From Cylindrospermum sp. NIES-4074 (GTDB lineage: Bacteria > Cyanobacteriota > Cyanobacteriia > Cyanobacteriales > Nostocaceae), in the NCBI GenBank assembly GCA_003994795.1, contig AP018269.1:5643254-5707253 (forward strand): a DNA stretch of 64,000 bases, in the 5' to 3' direction. This document shows positions 44,519 through 53,856 of the stretch, one piece after another; position 1 is the stretch's first letter, and each line of letters opens with the position of its first letter. Below the pieces are notes generated by a model. The model ran no database searches and was not told the DNA's origin. It saw only the letters and a list, made by a program, of their open reading frames with translations. The translations under genes were made by a program, and so were the position numbers.

Positions 44519-45100
44519 ATGAGTCAAATTTTAGAAGAAGTTTTAGCAGCTAACGGCACTTATTCAGAAAACTTTGGTAGCAAAGGCGATCTTACAATCC
44601 CTCCTGCTCGTCGGTTCACCATTCTTACTTGTATGGATGCTCGACTTGATCCAGCAAAATTTGCCGGACTCGCTGAAGGGGATGCTCATGTGATTCGGAA
44701 TGCAGGTGGACGTGCCAGCGATGATGCAATTCGCTCCTTAGTCATCTCCTACAAGCTACTCGGTACTCGTGAATGGTTTGTGATCCATCATACCAATTGT
44801 GGGATGGAAACCTTTACAGACCAAATCATGCGGAATTTATTAGCTAATAGTTTGCAAACTGCCAAGATAGATGAGACTGGTTGGCATGATGTTGGTTCTG
44901 GAGGGGGAGCAACTGAAGCTGAGTTTATTGACTGGTTGACTATCGGTGAGCAAGCGCAAAGTATCTATGCAGATGTCAAGCGAATTCGCTTTCACCCATT
45001 GGTATCGCGAGAAATTCCGATTTATGGCTACCTCTACGATGTCAAAACCGGGAAATTGATTGAAATACCGGAAGCGACAGAAATTGGTCGAGCTAGCTAA
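44519..45100 (+). CDS. beta-class carbonic anhydrase
   Basis: A 193-residue zinc enzyme interconverting CO2 and bicarbonate. The Zn ligands are in TCMDARLDP (Cys, with Asp-Arg dyad) and in IHHTNCGM (His and Cys). The short beta-CA type is cytoplasmic. It is not the carboxysomal CcaA, which is longer. It lies between tmk and holB but has its own upstream region of 105 bases. Confidence 0.9.
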   Translation: MSQILEEVLAANGTYSENFGSKGDLTIPPARRFTILTCMDARLDPAKFAGLAEGDAHVIRNAGGRASDDAIRSLVISYKLLGTREWFVIHHTNCGMETFTDQIMRNLLANSLQTAKIDETGWHDVGSGGGATEAEFIDWLTIGEQAQSIYADVKRIRFHPLVSREIPIYGYLYDVKTGKLIEIPEATEIGRAS

Positions 45101-45158
45101 TTGATAAATAATTAGTTAATCATCAGGTAGACCTACTGGGTTAACCTATAATTGATGA

Positions 45159-46118
45159 ATGACTGTTGACACCTTTGCACCAATTGTTGGACAAAAGCAA
45201 GCCGTAGAGTTACTCACTCAGGCTGTCAGACAAAACCGGGTTGCACCAGCCTATATGTTTGTCGGCCCTGATGGTGTAGGCAGAAGTTTAGCCGCAAAGT
45301 GTTTTATAGAGTTACTGTTTTTTGACCAGCAGCGCGATTTTCACATTCTCCAAAACCGTGTGCGTCAAGGTAATCACCCTTCTTTATTATGGGTGGAACC
45401 AACATATCAATACCAAGGACAACGACTAACAGCAGCAGAAGCAGCAGAGAAAGGGGTGAAGCGCAAAGCACCTCCGATAATTCGCTTAGAACAAATTCGG
45501 GGAATTACTGAGTTTCTCGGCCGTCCACCTTTGGAAGCACCAAGAAATGTGGTAGTGCTAGAACAAGCGGAAACAATGGCGGAAGCAGCAGCGAATGCGT
45601 TACTCAAGACTTTAGAAGAACCGGGACAGGCGACTTTGATTTTAATTGCCCCTTCTCCTGAGTCTGTTTTACCCACATTGGTTTCTCGCTGTCAACGCAT
45701 TCCTTTTTATCGTTTAGATGTTGGTTCTGTGGCGCAAGTGTTGACGCAGACGGGAAATGAAGAGATTTTGCAACATCCAGCGGTGTTGAGTTTAGCAGCT
45801 GGGAGTCCGGGGAGTGCGATCGCATCTTACCAACAATTGCAAACCATTTCCCCTGAGTTGCTCCAACAAGTTACCAAAGCTCCCACATCCTACCGCAACG
45901 CCTTGGAGTTAGCTAAGAAGATTGATAAAGATTTAGATACAGAAGCGCAACTGTGGTTAGTTGATTATCTCCAGCAATCTTACTGGCAGCAGTCATATGA
46001 ACCCAATGTTATCAAAGAATTAGAAAAAACTCGGAAAAACCTACTTTGTTATGCTCAACCGCGCCTAGTTTGGGAGTGTACATTAATGGCGCTGTTTGAG
46101 ATATGCCGTCGTTATTGA
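45159..46118 (+). CDS. holB: DNA polymerase III subunit delta'
   Basis: A 319-residue clamp-loader subunit. An AAA+ fold is seen: FVGPDGVGRSLAAK at the Walker A position (degenerate, as in delta'), LEQAETMAEAAANALLKTLE (Walker B region) and the SRC motif VSRCQRIPF. The Zn-binding Cys cluster of other clamp loaders is missing. It helps load the beta clamp on DNA. Follows tmk, a frequent linkage in bacteria. Confidence 0.9.
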   Translation: MTVDTFAPIVGQKQAVELLTQAVRQNRVAPAYMFVGPDGVGRSLAAKCFIELLFFDQQRDFHILQNRVRQGNHPSLLWVEPTYQYQGQRLTAAEAAEKGVKRKAPPIIRLEQIRGITEFLGRPPLEAPRNVVVLEQAETMAEAAANALLKTLEEPGQATLILIAPSPESVLPTLVSRCQRIPFYRLDVGSVAQVLTQTGNEEILQHPAVLSLAAGSPGSAIASYQQLQTISPELLQQVTKAPTSYRNALELAKKIDKDLDTEAQLWLVDYLQQSYWQQSYEPNVIKELEKTRKNLLCYAQPRLVWECTLMALFEICRRY

Positions 46119-46142
46119 CTTATTGTAGCTTTCAATTTGCAC

Positions 46143-46177
46143 AAAAAGGCGTAGCCCGTCGTCAACATCGCCTTTTA
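46143..46177. terminator. bidirectional terminator between holB and the HEAT gene
   Basis: An 8-bp stem AAAAGGCG/CGCCTTTT with a 17-base loop lies between the convergent genes. It has A and T runs on both sides so may serve both strands. Confidence 0.5.
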
Positions 46178-46218
46178 TAGATGGGAGAAAAAGCGATCGC
46201 CTGGTTAATTCTCTCAGT

Positions 46219-46773
46219 TCATTGACTCTCTATCCAAGCCCTCAACCGTGCTACATTTACTCGCCTAGTTTCTGGATCTGCATTGTAAGAATACCCTATT
46301 TCTTTCCACCATTCCCTCCACTGTGCTTCTGTTTCCATCCTGTCTTTCCCGTTTGCCAGCAGCCTAATAGTAATCCCCTCTACTGCCCGCTCTGCCCGCA
46401 ACCGAGTAATTTCATCATTATCCAGTAGGCGGTCTAACAGAGGAGCAAGGGCTGGTTTGCCGATCTCCGTGAGACAGAACACGGCTGGTGTATAGTCCAA
46501 GTGGAGTTCATCTTCTCCATCATTCAACGTGTGTAAGCAAGCCTCCAAAGCGCGTGGATGACCCATTCGCTGTAATGCCACAGCAGCCTGGGAGCGCACG
46601 TATTGATCGGGGCTGTCCAGGTCTGCAAGGTAACGGGCTGCGTCTTGTTTTTTGTCCATCATCGAAACATCCTTCATTAGCAAAACCTTTTCTGGATTGG
46701 CTACCTGGCTGGGTAGTTGACAGTTACCAATCGTTAGAAGAGTGAGACATAAACCAAGAACGAAGGTTGTCAT
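46219..46773 (-). CDS. HEAT-repeat exported protein
   Basis: A 184-residue protein with a hydrophobic N-terminus (residues 1-18); Cys18 in TIGNCQ resembles a weak lipobox. It has about two HEAT-like repeats (SPDQYVRSQAAVALQRMG, KPALAPLLDRLLDNDE) that should bind another protein. The start overlaps the stop of the DUF4157 gene by 4 bases, so the two are translationally coupled. That suggests a partner role such as inhibitor or chaperone, which is inference. The Trp/Tyr-rich C-terminus (WREWWKEIGYSYNADPETRR) is not recognised. Confidence 0.7.
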   Translation of the reverse strand: MTTFVLGLCLTLLTIGNCQLPSQVANPEKVLLMKDVSMMDKKQDAARYLADLDSPDQYVRSQAAVALQRMGHPRALEACLHTLNDGEDELHLDYTPAVFCLTEIGKPALAPLLDRLLDNDEITRLRAERAVEGITIRLLANGKDRMETEAQWREWWKEIGYSYNADPETRRVNVARLRAWIESQ

Positions 46774-48617
46774 GCGCTGAAATCAGGAATACGGAGTTTC
46801 AACCCTGGCTGGATGCGAGCGGGGTCTTTTATGATATCTTTATTTGCCTTGTAGATATCCTCTGATCTTTTCGGCGTGCCGTAATACTTTTTGGAAATCT
46901 CCAACAGTGTTTCATCCTTCATAACAGTGTGTGGGTTTTTGTAGAACTTGTTAAACTCCTGCAACCCAGCTTGGAATGTTTCTGAGGTTCCTTTCTGGAC
47001 GTGGAAAGACTCATTTTTTAGTTTACTGTTCTGGAGTGTAAAGTTCCAATGGATAGTGCCATAGTCTAGGCCAACGTCCTCGGAGCGTGCTACTGTTTCA
47101 AAGTTGAACCCAACATGGAAACTTGATCCACCACCAGGGAAGTCCCAGAGGCTTGCCCCTTGGACATTCTTGCCCTGCTTGGAACCATCTTGGCTGTTAT
47201 TAAAATTTGGCCAGTAGTTTCGATAGTTGGGTGGTACTTCCTTATCTTTAGAGTTAGTGCGGGGTACAGCATCTGGACTAGCAGCCGAGTGATCCACAAA
47301 ATATCCCCCTTGAACCTTGGGAATTGAGAGTATAGTCCCTTCAGGTATTGCTGCGGTGGGATTTGAACTTGTCAAAATCCCCTTGTTTGCTTGGTATATC
47401 TCATCAGGAGTGATGTGACCTTTGGATTTGCTTTCTGAAATTGATTTTAGAGTGTCACCTTTTTTTGACTTGTAGGTTTCAGAACTCGCGGCAGTCATCA
47501 TGTTGTTGCGATCAGATTCCCCTCCTGTCCAGTTGTAATCGCTTGCTGGTGTTGCGCCTAAATTGAGAGTTTTGACAATCTGGATTAAGCGGATGGACTT
47601 GCTGTTAGGAGCTTTGGCGTTTGGTTTGAACTCAACCGTTCCCTGCTCGCCCGACATTCCCTTTGGGTTCTCTACCTTAGTCATATCGATCTTGAAGTCT
47701 CCCAACGGGACTTGACCAGTACCCTTAATGTCACGTTGTACTATCTGAGGTGACGTCTGGGGTGTGATTGAAGGTAGAGTTTTGTATATATTGCTTGGCT
47801 GATTTACTTTTCTAGAAATCTGCGAACTGCCAGTCTGCTGTACAACGTGAGTTAATTCATGCGCTGTCAACTCATTATTTCCAGGAGACTTTCCTGCACC
47901 AAAATAAATATTACTACCATGAGCAAACGCCTGTGCGCCTAACTCCCGATTCATCTGAATGGCTTCCTCACCCGTATGCACCCGCACATTGTCGAATTTA
48001 GTGCCAAAGCGGGGTTCCATAAAGCCGCGCACATCATCTGCTAACGGACTTCCACCCCTCTTACTACTATTCAACCGACTTTCAATATTACCTCCAGCTT
48101 GTAAACTACTATCTATTGCTGGCAATGGTGCCCGTTGCACAATTGGAGTAACAGCATTTGCTAGAGGCTTGGTTTGTAATTGCGGCTCTGTCTGTTCCTC
48201 TGGTGCCATTTGCCGTTGCAAAGCAGTGTTAGACATAGACATGACTTGGCTGGCCATCCTATCTGCTTCCTGCTCGTACCTGTCCCCAGGTGCGCCAACT
48301 GTTAACTTTCGCTGAATCGGCAATGTATCAACCACAGCAGGGGCCTGTATTATGCGTTTTCCCAACTCCAACCCCTCAACATCTGGTTGTGGCGATGTTT
48401 GTGCCGCTGCACCCAGCATTTTTGCCATTATGTGATCTGCTGCTGCTTGGTGATCTGCTGCTGCTTGGCTATATTTTGGCGGATCTTGCTGCTTTGCTGA
48501 TCCTTCAATTCCCTTTTTCGGCATCACAAAACCGCCCTGCGCTTGTTGGCTGCTAGTCTTTTTCGGGGCGGTGGTTGGTATTCTAGATTTGCTTTGATGT
48601 TGCAGTGGCTTATACAT
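46770..48617 (-). CDS. DUF4157-LysM protein, putative contractile-injection-system-type effector
   Basis: A 615-residue protein without a signal peptide. The disordered N-terminus has a duplicated QAAADH. The DUF4157 domain (about 178-262: LADDVRGFMEPRFGTKFDNV, AFAHGSNIYFGAGK, HELTHVVQQTG) has a zincin-like HELTH motif (His253, Glu254, His257). Two LysM-like domains lie at about 382-434 and 563-612, around a region that is unlike any family I know. DUF4157 proteins are known as cargo or associates of extracellular contractile injection systems, but no eCIS structural gene lies in the window. LysM would bind peptidoglycan or glycans. Overlaps the HEAT gene by 4 bases. Confidence 0.78.
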   Translation of the reverse strand: MYKPLQHQSKSRIPTTAPKKTSSQQAQGGFVMPKKGIEGSAKQQDPPKYSQAAADHQAAADHIMAKMLGAAAQTSPQPDVEGLELGKRIIQAPAVVDTLPIQRKLTVGAPGDRYEQEADRMASQVMSMSNTALQRQMAPEEQTEPQLQTKPLANAVTPIVQRAPLPAIDSSLQAGGNIESRLNSSKRGGSPLADDVRGFMEPRFGTKFDNVRVHTGEEAIQMNRELGAQAFAHGSNIYFGAGKSPGNNELTAHELTHVVQQTGSSQISRKVNQPSNIYKTLPSITPQTSPQIVQRDIKGTGQVPLGDFKIDMTKVENPKGMSGEQGTVEFKPNAKAPNSKSIRLIQIVKTLNLGATPASDYNWTGGESDRNNMMTAASSETYKSKKGDTLKSISESKSKGHITPDEIYQANKGILTSSNPTAAIPEGTILSIPKVQGGYFVDHSAASPDAVPRTNSKDKEVPPNYRNYWPNFNNSQDGSKQGKNVQGASLWDFPGGGSSFHVGFNFETVARSEDVGLDYGTIHWNFTLQNSKLKNESFHVQKGTSETFQAGLQEFNKFYKNPHTVMKDETLLEISKKYYGTPKRSEDIYKANKDIIKDPARIQPGLKLRIPDFSA

Positions 48618-48930
48618 TGCTTTCTCTATCGCTCTGACTGTAACAATCTGAAAACATTTTGTATTTACTTTACACCACTGTTAACCCTGAATTATCCTTT
48701 TGAAAGATCACTTAGTCATAATTATTCGGGCGTTTATTTTTATTCCTTCAAAGAATAATAATCCTGATCCCAAACGCCAACAGTTGTACACTGACCTAGA
48801 TCAAGTTCGTAAATATTCCAAGTAGTAGTTAGTTCTAAGTATGATTTAGTATTTATTGGAATTTTTTCACAAATGATTTAAATTGCTATATTTAATCATA
48901 AAATGGTGGGCAATGCCCACCATAAAATAA
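48618..48930. other. gap before the DUF4157 gene, with oxidase-operon terminator
   Basis: No gene. It holds the upstream region of the DUF4157 gene (minus strand) and the stem-loop after the oxidase operon. Confidence 0.4.
48901..48925 (-). terminator. stem-loop after the oxidase operon
   Basis: A 10-bp perfect stem ATGGTGGGCA/TGCCCACCAT lies just after the subunit III stop codon, followed on the minus strand by TTTTA. Confidence 0.55.
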
Positions 48931-49533
48931 TTACTGCCAAATGTAGATGAGGATAAACAAAACAATCCAGATGATATCGACAAAGTGCCAAAACAACGAA
49001 GTTGCATTAACGCCGTAATGACTTTTGTCGTAATTACCAGGAATGAAGGAACGCACCAAAATCATTAACTGCAATAACACACCGGTGAGAACGTGCAAAC
49101 CGTGGAAACCTGTTAGCAGGTAGAACATTCCGCCGAATGTCCCAGAGGTGAAACCAAATTCTAGATGACTCCATTCAATCATTTGCCCAGCTAAAAAGTA
49201 GCTGCCCATCGCCATTGTTGCTAACAGATATAGGCGAAATCCTTTTAAGTTGTGGCGTTGGAGTTCCCGTTCTGCTAAGTAAATAACAAAGCTACTGGCG
49301 ACAAGAATAACTGTGTTGATTGCTGGTTCTTTAATTTCCAATCCCGAAACACCAGCAGGTAGCCAGTTAGGGGTGGTGGTTTTGTAGATGATATAGCCAG
49401 CGAAGAAGCTTAAGAAAATGACGCTTTCAGATAGTAAGAAGACGATGAAGCCGAACATTTTATTGCCTTCTTCATCATGTTCATGTTCACTACTTGCGTG
49501 ATGTAACTCATCGGGAATTAGAGAACTGTCCAT
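48931..49533 (-). CDS. ctaE: heme-copper oxidase subunit III
   Basis: A 200-residue membrane protein with five hydrophobic segments and family residues (FLLSESVIFLSFFAGYIIYK, HGLHVLTGVLLQLMIL, SLFWHFVDIIWIVLFILIYI). It is part of the terminal oxidase with the two upstream genes. A His-rich N-terminus (HHASSEHEHDEEGNK) is seen. Spacing to subunit I is 206 bases and includes AAGGACGCG repeats. Confidence 0.92.
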   Translation of the reverse strand: MDSSLIPDELHHASSEHEHDEEGNKMFGFIVFLLSESVIFLSFFAGYIIYKTTTPNWLPAGVSGLEIKEPAINTVILVASSFVIYLAERELQRHNLKGFRLYLLATMAMGSYFLAGQMIEWSHLEFGFTSGTFGGMFYLLTGFHGLHVLTGVLLQLMILVRSFIPGNYDKSHYGVNATSLFWHFVDIIWIVLFILIYIWQ

Positions 49534-49739
49534 TGGGGGAATTTTCCTTTACCTTGGGGTGAAGTTGGAGACGCAAAGGGTACGCAGAGAAAATTCCTTT
49601 ATGAGTCAATGTCAATACGGTTTAGTTAGGGCTTAACTCTTTGTCAAGGTCAATTTTTTTAACGAACCGCAAAGGACGCGAAGGACGCGAAGGAAGAAAG
49701 GGAAGAGAAGGAAGAAATCCTTAACTGAACTGTATTCCT

Positions 49740-51401
49740 TTATGAGTGGCTTTCAAGGTTGGCTGTCAAGGTTTCAGATTTGCCGTAGCCGTAGGGTTCG
49801 CTGATGATAATGGGTATTTCTTCAAAGTTCTCTACTGGTGGGGGTGAAGAAACTAACCATTCCAAACCAATGGCCCGCCAAGGGTTATCTGGTGCTTTTT
49901 CGCCTTGCATCCAAGAAATTACCATGTTGAAAATGAAGGGCAAGGTAGACATTCCTAAAAGGAAGCCGCCGAGACTGGCGATAATATTCCAGAAGGCGTA
50001 CTCTGGGGCGTAGGAAGAAACTCGGCGTAACATCCCTTGTAAACCTAAAGGATGCATGGGCAAAAAGTTGAGGTTGGTGCCGATGAATGCTAACCAGAAA
50101 TGCAATTTACCCCAGCCTTCTAAATACATCCTGCCAGTCATTTTGGGGAACCAGTGGTAGATGGCTGCATATAAGCCCATCGTCACGGTACCGTAAAGGA
50201 CGTAGTGGAAGTGACCAACCACAAAATAGGTATTGTTAACGTGAACATCTACCGGCACAGATGAAAGCATAATCCCTGTGATACCGGCGAAGACAAACAT
50301 CACTAAGCCACCCAAGGCAAATAGCATGGGGGTATTGAGTCGCAGTTTTCCGCCCCAAATGGTTGCTACCCAAGCAAATACTTTAATCCCTGTGGGAACT
50401 GACACAAACATTGTTGTCAGCATGAAAATTAACCGCATCCAGCCGGGGGTACCACTAACATACATATGGTGTACCCAGACAATGCCGCTGACTACGGCAA
50501 TTAACATGGAGGAAATTGCAACTACTTTGTAACCGAATAAGGGTTTGCGGGAATAAACTGGGAAAATTTCTGAGAAAATCCCGAAGATGGGCAGAATAAT
50601 TACATAAACTGCGGGGTGGGAGTAAAACCAGAAGTAGTGCTGAAACATGACTGGATTTCCTCCCTTAGCGGGGTCAAAAAAGCCAGTACCTGCGGTTAAG
50701 TCAAGGAGTAGCATGACTGCGCCGGCTGTCAGCGCAGGGAGTCCGAAAAGTTGGATGATTTGGGCGCTAAATACTGCCCATACAAACAACGGCATTCGGA
50801 AGAAGCCCATGCCAGGGGCGCGCATTTTGACGATTGTAGTGACAAAGTTGACTGCCCCCATAATTGAGGACACGCCGGAAATAGCCACTGCTAGTAACCA
50901 GAGAACTTGACCGTTAATCAAGTTACCTGTGGGGTTTTGTAAACTCACTGGAGGGTATGCCCACCAGCCTGCTTGGGCGGGGCCACCTGGGATTAAAAAG
51001 CTGCCCATCAAGAGAATTCCCACTACTGGCACCATCCAAAAGGCAACGGCATTTAAGCGGGGGAATGCCATATCTCGCGCCCCAATCATTAAGGGTACGA
51101 GATAGTTAGCTAAACCGACTAGTGAGGGAAATGTCCATAAGAACAGCATGATGGTGCCGTGCATGGTGAACATTCCGTTATAAACGGTACGATCTATTAA
51201 GTCAGATTCGGGTGTGATTAGTTCTCCGCGAATCACCATCGCGAAGATGCCGCCAATGAGAAAGAAGAGGAATGAGGTAACAAGGTATTGAATACCTATC
51301 ACCTTATGGTCAATGCTAAAGCCGAAGTATTCTTTCCAGTGAGTTGGTTTGTGGTGATTTTCACTAGGAATACTAATGTTATCAATGGGAATATTAGTCA
51401 T
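49740..51401 (-). CDS. ctaD: heme-copper oxidase subunit I, A2 type
   Basis: A 553-residue catalytic subunit with about 12 membrane segments. Heme and CuB ligands lie in FTMHGTIMLFLW, FWFYSHPAVYVIILP, WVHHMYVSGTP and VGHFHYVLYGT. The motif YSHPAV replaces the GHPEV of A1 oxidases, so the D-channel Glu is absent; this is the A2 pattern. It reduces O2 to water and pumps protons. With the CuA-less subunit II, it probably takes electrons from quinol. In Anabaena a related operon is induced in heterocysts, where it helps remove O2; that link here is inference. Confidence 0.93.
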   Translation of the reverse strand: MTNIPIDNISIPSENHHKPTHWKEYFGFSIDHKVIGIQYLVTSFLFFLIGGIFAMVIRGELITPESDLIDRTVYNGMFTMHGTIMLFLWTFPSLVGLANYLVPLMIGARDMAFPRLNAVAFWMVPVVGILLMGSFLIPGGPAQAGWWAYPPVSLQNPTGNLINGQVLWLLAVAISGVSSIMGAVNFVTTIVKMRAPGMGFFRMPLFVWAVFSAQIIQLFGLPALTAGAVMLLLDLTAGTGFFDPAKGGNPVMFQHYFWFYSHPAVYVIILPIFGIFSEIFPVYSRKPLFGYKVVAISSMLIAVVSGIVWVHHMYVSGTPGWMRLIFMLTTMFVSVPTGIKVFAWVATIWGGKLRLNTPMLFALGGLVMFVFAGITGIMLSSVPVDVHVNNTYFVVGHFHYVLYGTVTMGLYAAIYHWFPKMTGRMYLEGWGKLHFWLAFIGTNLNFLPMHPLGLQGMLRRVSSYAPEYAFWNIIASLGGFLLGMSTLPFIFNMVISWMQGEKAPDNPWRAIGLEWLVSSPPPVENFEEIPIIISEPYGYGKSETLTANLESHS

Positions 51402-51532
51402 TGAATTGGGGATTGAGGATTGGGGATTTTAGATTTTCCAAGAAAGGGGAATCAATTTTAGATTTTGAATTTTGGTCTGGGGATTTGTTGCGGACAAAAT
51501 CTAAAATCGGCTGTTCTGGAATCTAAATTTGG

Positions 51533-52459
51533 TTAACCAGGGGAATTGACGAGTGGAGGTGCTGCGGGAACAACGGTAGCCCATCCAGTTTTTACTTTTT
51601 GGCTGGCGGCTTGGGCATATTCAGCAGCTGCTTGATTGTTTGCGGGTGTTGGTTCTTTGGTTGCGGCTTGTGATAACCACTGGTAGTATTCATCAGCTGA
51701 TTGCACAACTACATTCGCTTGCATGGTTGCAAAGTAAGTGCCGCTATATTGGGAGTCGGTGAGGTGATATTCTCCGGGGCGAATGGGTGTGAATTCAAAG
51801 TCGATAGTTTGGTTAGGAACGATATCTTGTTTGAGACGAAATGCGGGAATATAGAAGCCGTGGAGTACGTCTGCTGATTGCAGGGCTAAACGTACGCGGC
51901 GATCGCTTGGTAAATGCAATTCTGTGCTGGTAACGTTGTTTTTGGGGTAGTGGAAAACCCAGGCCCATTGTTTCGCTAGTACGTCGATTTTTTCGATAGG
52001 TTCCGCTGCTGGTGCGGCTTTGGGGGCTGCATAAGCTGTTTCCACGGCGATCGGATTATGCAGGTGGACATGTTCACCAGGGCCTTGAATGCCCATTTGT
52101 TCATAAACTTGGTAGCTGTAACCGGCAATCCACAGCACTAGCAAAATGGGAATACCTGTCCAAACAACTTCTAGGGTGATATTCCCTTCAATTGGGGGGC
52201 CGTCGCTGAGGTCATTTTTCGCCGCGCGATGGAAAATGATGGAATATGCCAGAGTGGATGTCACTCCCAAAAAGATGAAAGCACCTAAAGTTACGAGGAA
52301 GCTAATTAAGTCATCAATGAGTTGTGATTCGGCTGCTGCTTGGGGGGGAAGCCAGGAATAAGCCTGTTTACCAATCCAGTAACTAAGACCAGAAATGGCG
52401 ATCGCACCCACAATCAATGTCACAATATTTAAAGTCTTTCGGAGTGTCATAGTAGTCAT
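51533..52459 (-). CDS. ctaC: heme-copper oxidase subunit II without CuA ligands (quinol-oxidase type)
   Basis: About 308 residues, with two N-terminal membrane segments and a cupredoxin domain (KQWAWVFHYPKNNVTSTELH, SADVLHGFYIPAFRLKQDIV). The CuA site of cytochrome c oxidases (C-x-E-x-C-x3-H-x2-M) is replaced by DSQYSGTYFATM, so both Cys, the Glu and the second His are lost and only Met remains. This fits a quinol oxidase, like cyanobacterial alternate terminal oxidases. An upstream ATG at 52507 is possible, but residues before 52459 derive from heptamer-like repeats, so the later start is preferred. Directly follows two DUF2231 genes. Confidence 0.88.
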   Translation of the reverse strand: MTTMTLRKTLNIVTLIVGAIAISGLSYWIGKQAYSWLPPQAAAESQLIDDLISFLVTLGAFIFLGVTSTLAYSIIFHRAAKNDLSDGPPIEGNITLEVVWTGIPILLVLWIAGYSYQVYEQMGIQGPGEHVHLHNPIAVETAYAAPKAAPAAEPIEKIDVLAKQWAWVFHYPKNNVTSTELHLPSDRRVRLALQSADVLHGFYIPAFRLKQDIVPNQTIDFEFTPIRPGEYHLTDSQYSGTYFATMQANVVVQSADEYYQWLSQAATKEPTPANNQAAAEYAQAASQKVKTGWATVVPAAPPLVNSPG

Positions 52460-52524
52460 TGGTAATTGCTGAAGAGGCGATTGGTAATTAGTGCTTGGTA
52501 ACATCACCCATTACCCGTTACCTA

Positions 52525-53142
52525 TTACCTGAGATTTGTATTCAGGTCTTTGCCCAATCGCAGTAAACTGTCTGCCGTATTATGAACGCCAAACTCAGCT
52601 GCTAATTGCGCTCCTAATGTGCCGTGGACGTACATCAGCAACATGACTGTCACCCCTGCCAACAGATAACTCCACTGCACTTGTCTATCTACTTGGCTGT
52701 CTAACTTCCGACTCCACACAAAGCGCTGCCATCCTCTCCAGATAGTCATGCCCACAATTGCAGCTAGCAAAATAACGCCCCCTACACCATGCCAAATCAT
52801 AGTTTCCATCGCTTGGAAACCCCAAGCGCTTTTGACATCAGCTGGTGGTGTGGCTAAGAGCATTTCGTAAAAACCAGCCGCAACTGTGAAAAAACTGATG
52901 ATGGCTGAAGCGAGAATGTTGTACCAACCAACTTCAAAAAAGTAGGCACGTTCAACCGAAATTGCCAAAAATTTAAAGACCCATTTTTCTAGGGGAAACA
53001 AGACACCAACGATATCAAACAAAATCGCAATGATGAACAAACCTAGACTTAAATGCACTAAGTTGGGATGAATGGGAATAGTGTAAGGTAGTCCGTTTGC
53101 GCCTACTTGGCTACTTATTTGATTAATTAGATCCGAATTCAT
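52525..53142 (-). CDS. DUF2231 membrane protein (205 residues)
   Basis: Has four to five hydrophobic segments (NLVHLSLGLFIIAILFDIVG, YFFEVGWYNILASAIISFFT, AWGFQAMETMIWHGVGGVIL, LLAGVTVMLLMYVHGTLGAQ). His residues at membrane edges (IHPNLVHL, MIWHG, YVHG) could bind heme or quinone, which is inference. The family occurs with cyanobacterial terminal oxidases. The start overlaps the end of the upstream DUF2231 gene by 4 bases, so they are co-translated, and ctaC follows. Confidence 0.85.
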   Translation of the reverse strand: MNSDLINQISSQVGANGLPYTIPIHPNLVHLSLGLFIIAILFDIVGVLFPLEKWVFKFLAISVERAYFFEVGWYNILASAIISFFTVAAGFYEMLLATPPADVKSAWGFQAMETMIWHGVGGVILLAAIVGMTIWRGWQRFVWSRKLDSQVDRQVQWSYLLAGVTVMLLMYVHGTLGAQLAAEFGVHNTADSLLRLGKDLNTNLR

Positions 53143-53639
53143 GGCAAAAGACCATCCTTAATTGCTTCCACAACTGGCACGGTATGCAGTCCATACACCC
53201 ACACAAGTTGATCACCGAAATATACTTGTACGCCGACGATGAGAGTTAAAACTAGACCCGCTGCCATATAATGAACTGGTAATTGGTGAGGGTTGCGGGT
53301 ACGAAGTACATAACGCCACGCTGTAATGGCTGCCAGGATTCCGGAAAGCGACCAACCAATCAAGGTGTGTACATTTAGCACTGATTTTGCTAGGTCGTAA
53401 GGTTCCGCTAAACCTGCTTCAAATTGACCGAAAATAACGGCAACAAAGACCGCGATTGTAGCCACACACAGATTCCACCAACTCACTTCAAATAGATGAG
53501 TTCTGCCTGTGAAATAACCTATTAAATCGCAAGCGAAGGCAAACAATACCATCGCAATTACGAAGTGAACAACGATGGGGTGCAGCGTATCTGGGTAAGG
53601 TAAATTATGGTCGTTTAAGGACGTAAAAAGATTCTGCAT
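53139..53639 (-). CDS. DUF2231 membrane protein (166 residues)
   Basis: A shorter paralogue of the next gene, with four segments (LHPIVVHFVIAMVLFAFACD, VSWWNLCVATIAVFVAVIFG, VLNVHTLIGWSLSGILAAIT, VHYMAAGLVLTLIVGVQVYF). The conserved His positions match those of the 205-residue protein. First gene of the oxidase operon; its start is preceded by AGGAGAAGACC, with AGGAG about nine bases upstream of the ATG. Probably forms a complex with its neighbour and the oxidase. Confidence 0.85.
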   Translation of the reverse strand: MQNLFTSLNDHNLPYPDTLHPIVVHFVIAMVLFAFACDLIGYFTGRTHLFEVSWWNLCVATIAVFVAVIFGQFEAGLAEPYDLAKSVLNVHTLIGWSLSGILAAITAWRYVLRTRNPHQLPVHYMAAGLVLTLIVGVQVYFGDQLVWVYGLHTVPVVEAIKDGLLP

Positions 53640-53730
53640 GGTCTTCTCCTAGACATTTCTACTACTCCTAGATGGAACGCGCTCTCAGCCCGCTAACAAT
53701 ACGCTTCGGTTAGCGTTTTGATTTCTCGAA

Positions 53731-53856
53731 GATCCCCCCAACCCACGCCACTTGCTTTAAGCCGGGAAACCCTAGTCGAGCAGTGGCTCCCCTTAAAAAG
53801 GGGGCTATTTTCCTCCTTTACCCCCTTTTTAAGGGGGTCGCCGCAGGCGGGGGGAT
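53731..53856. repeat. hairpin-forming intergenic repeat
   Basis: The ends GATCCCCCCA and GGCGGGGGGATC are complementary. The interior has two near-palindromes of CCCCTTTTTAAGGGG type. This is a common cyanobacterial intergenic repeat. Confidence 0.7.

Noticed and set aside
51533-52459. Standard cytochrome c oxidase subunit II
   Set aside because: The CuA ligands are replaced (DSQYSGTYFATM), so a quinol oxidase subunit is the better reading.
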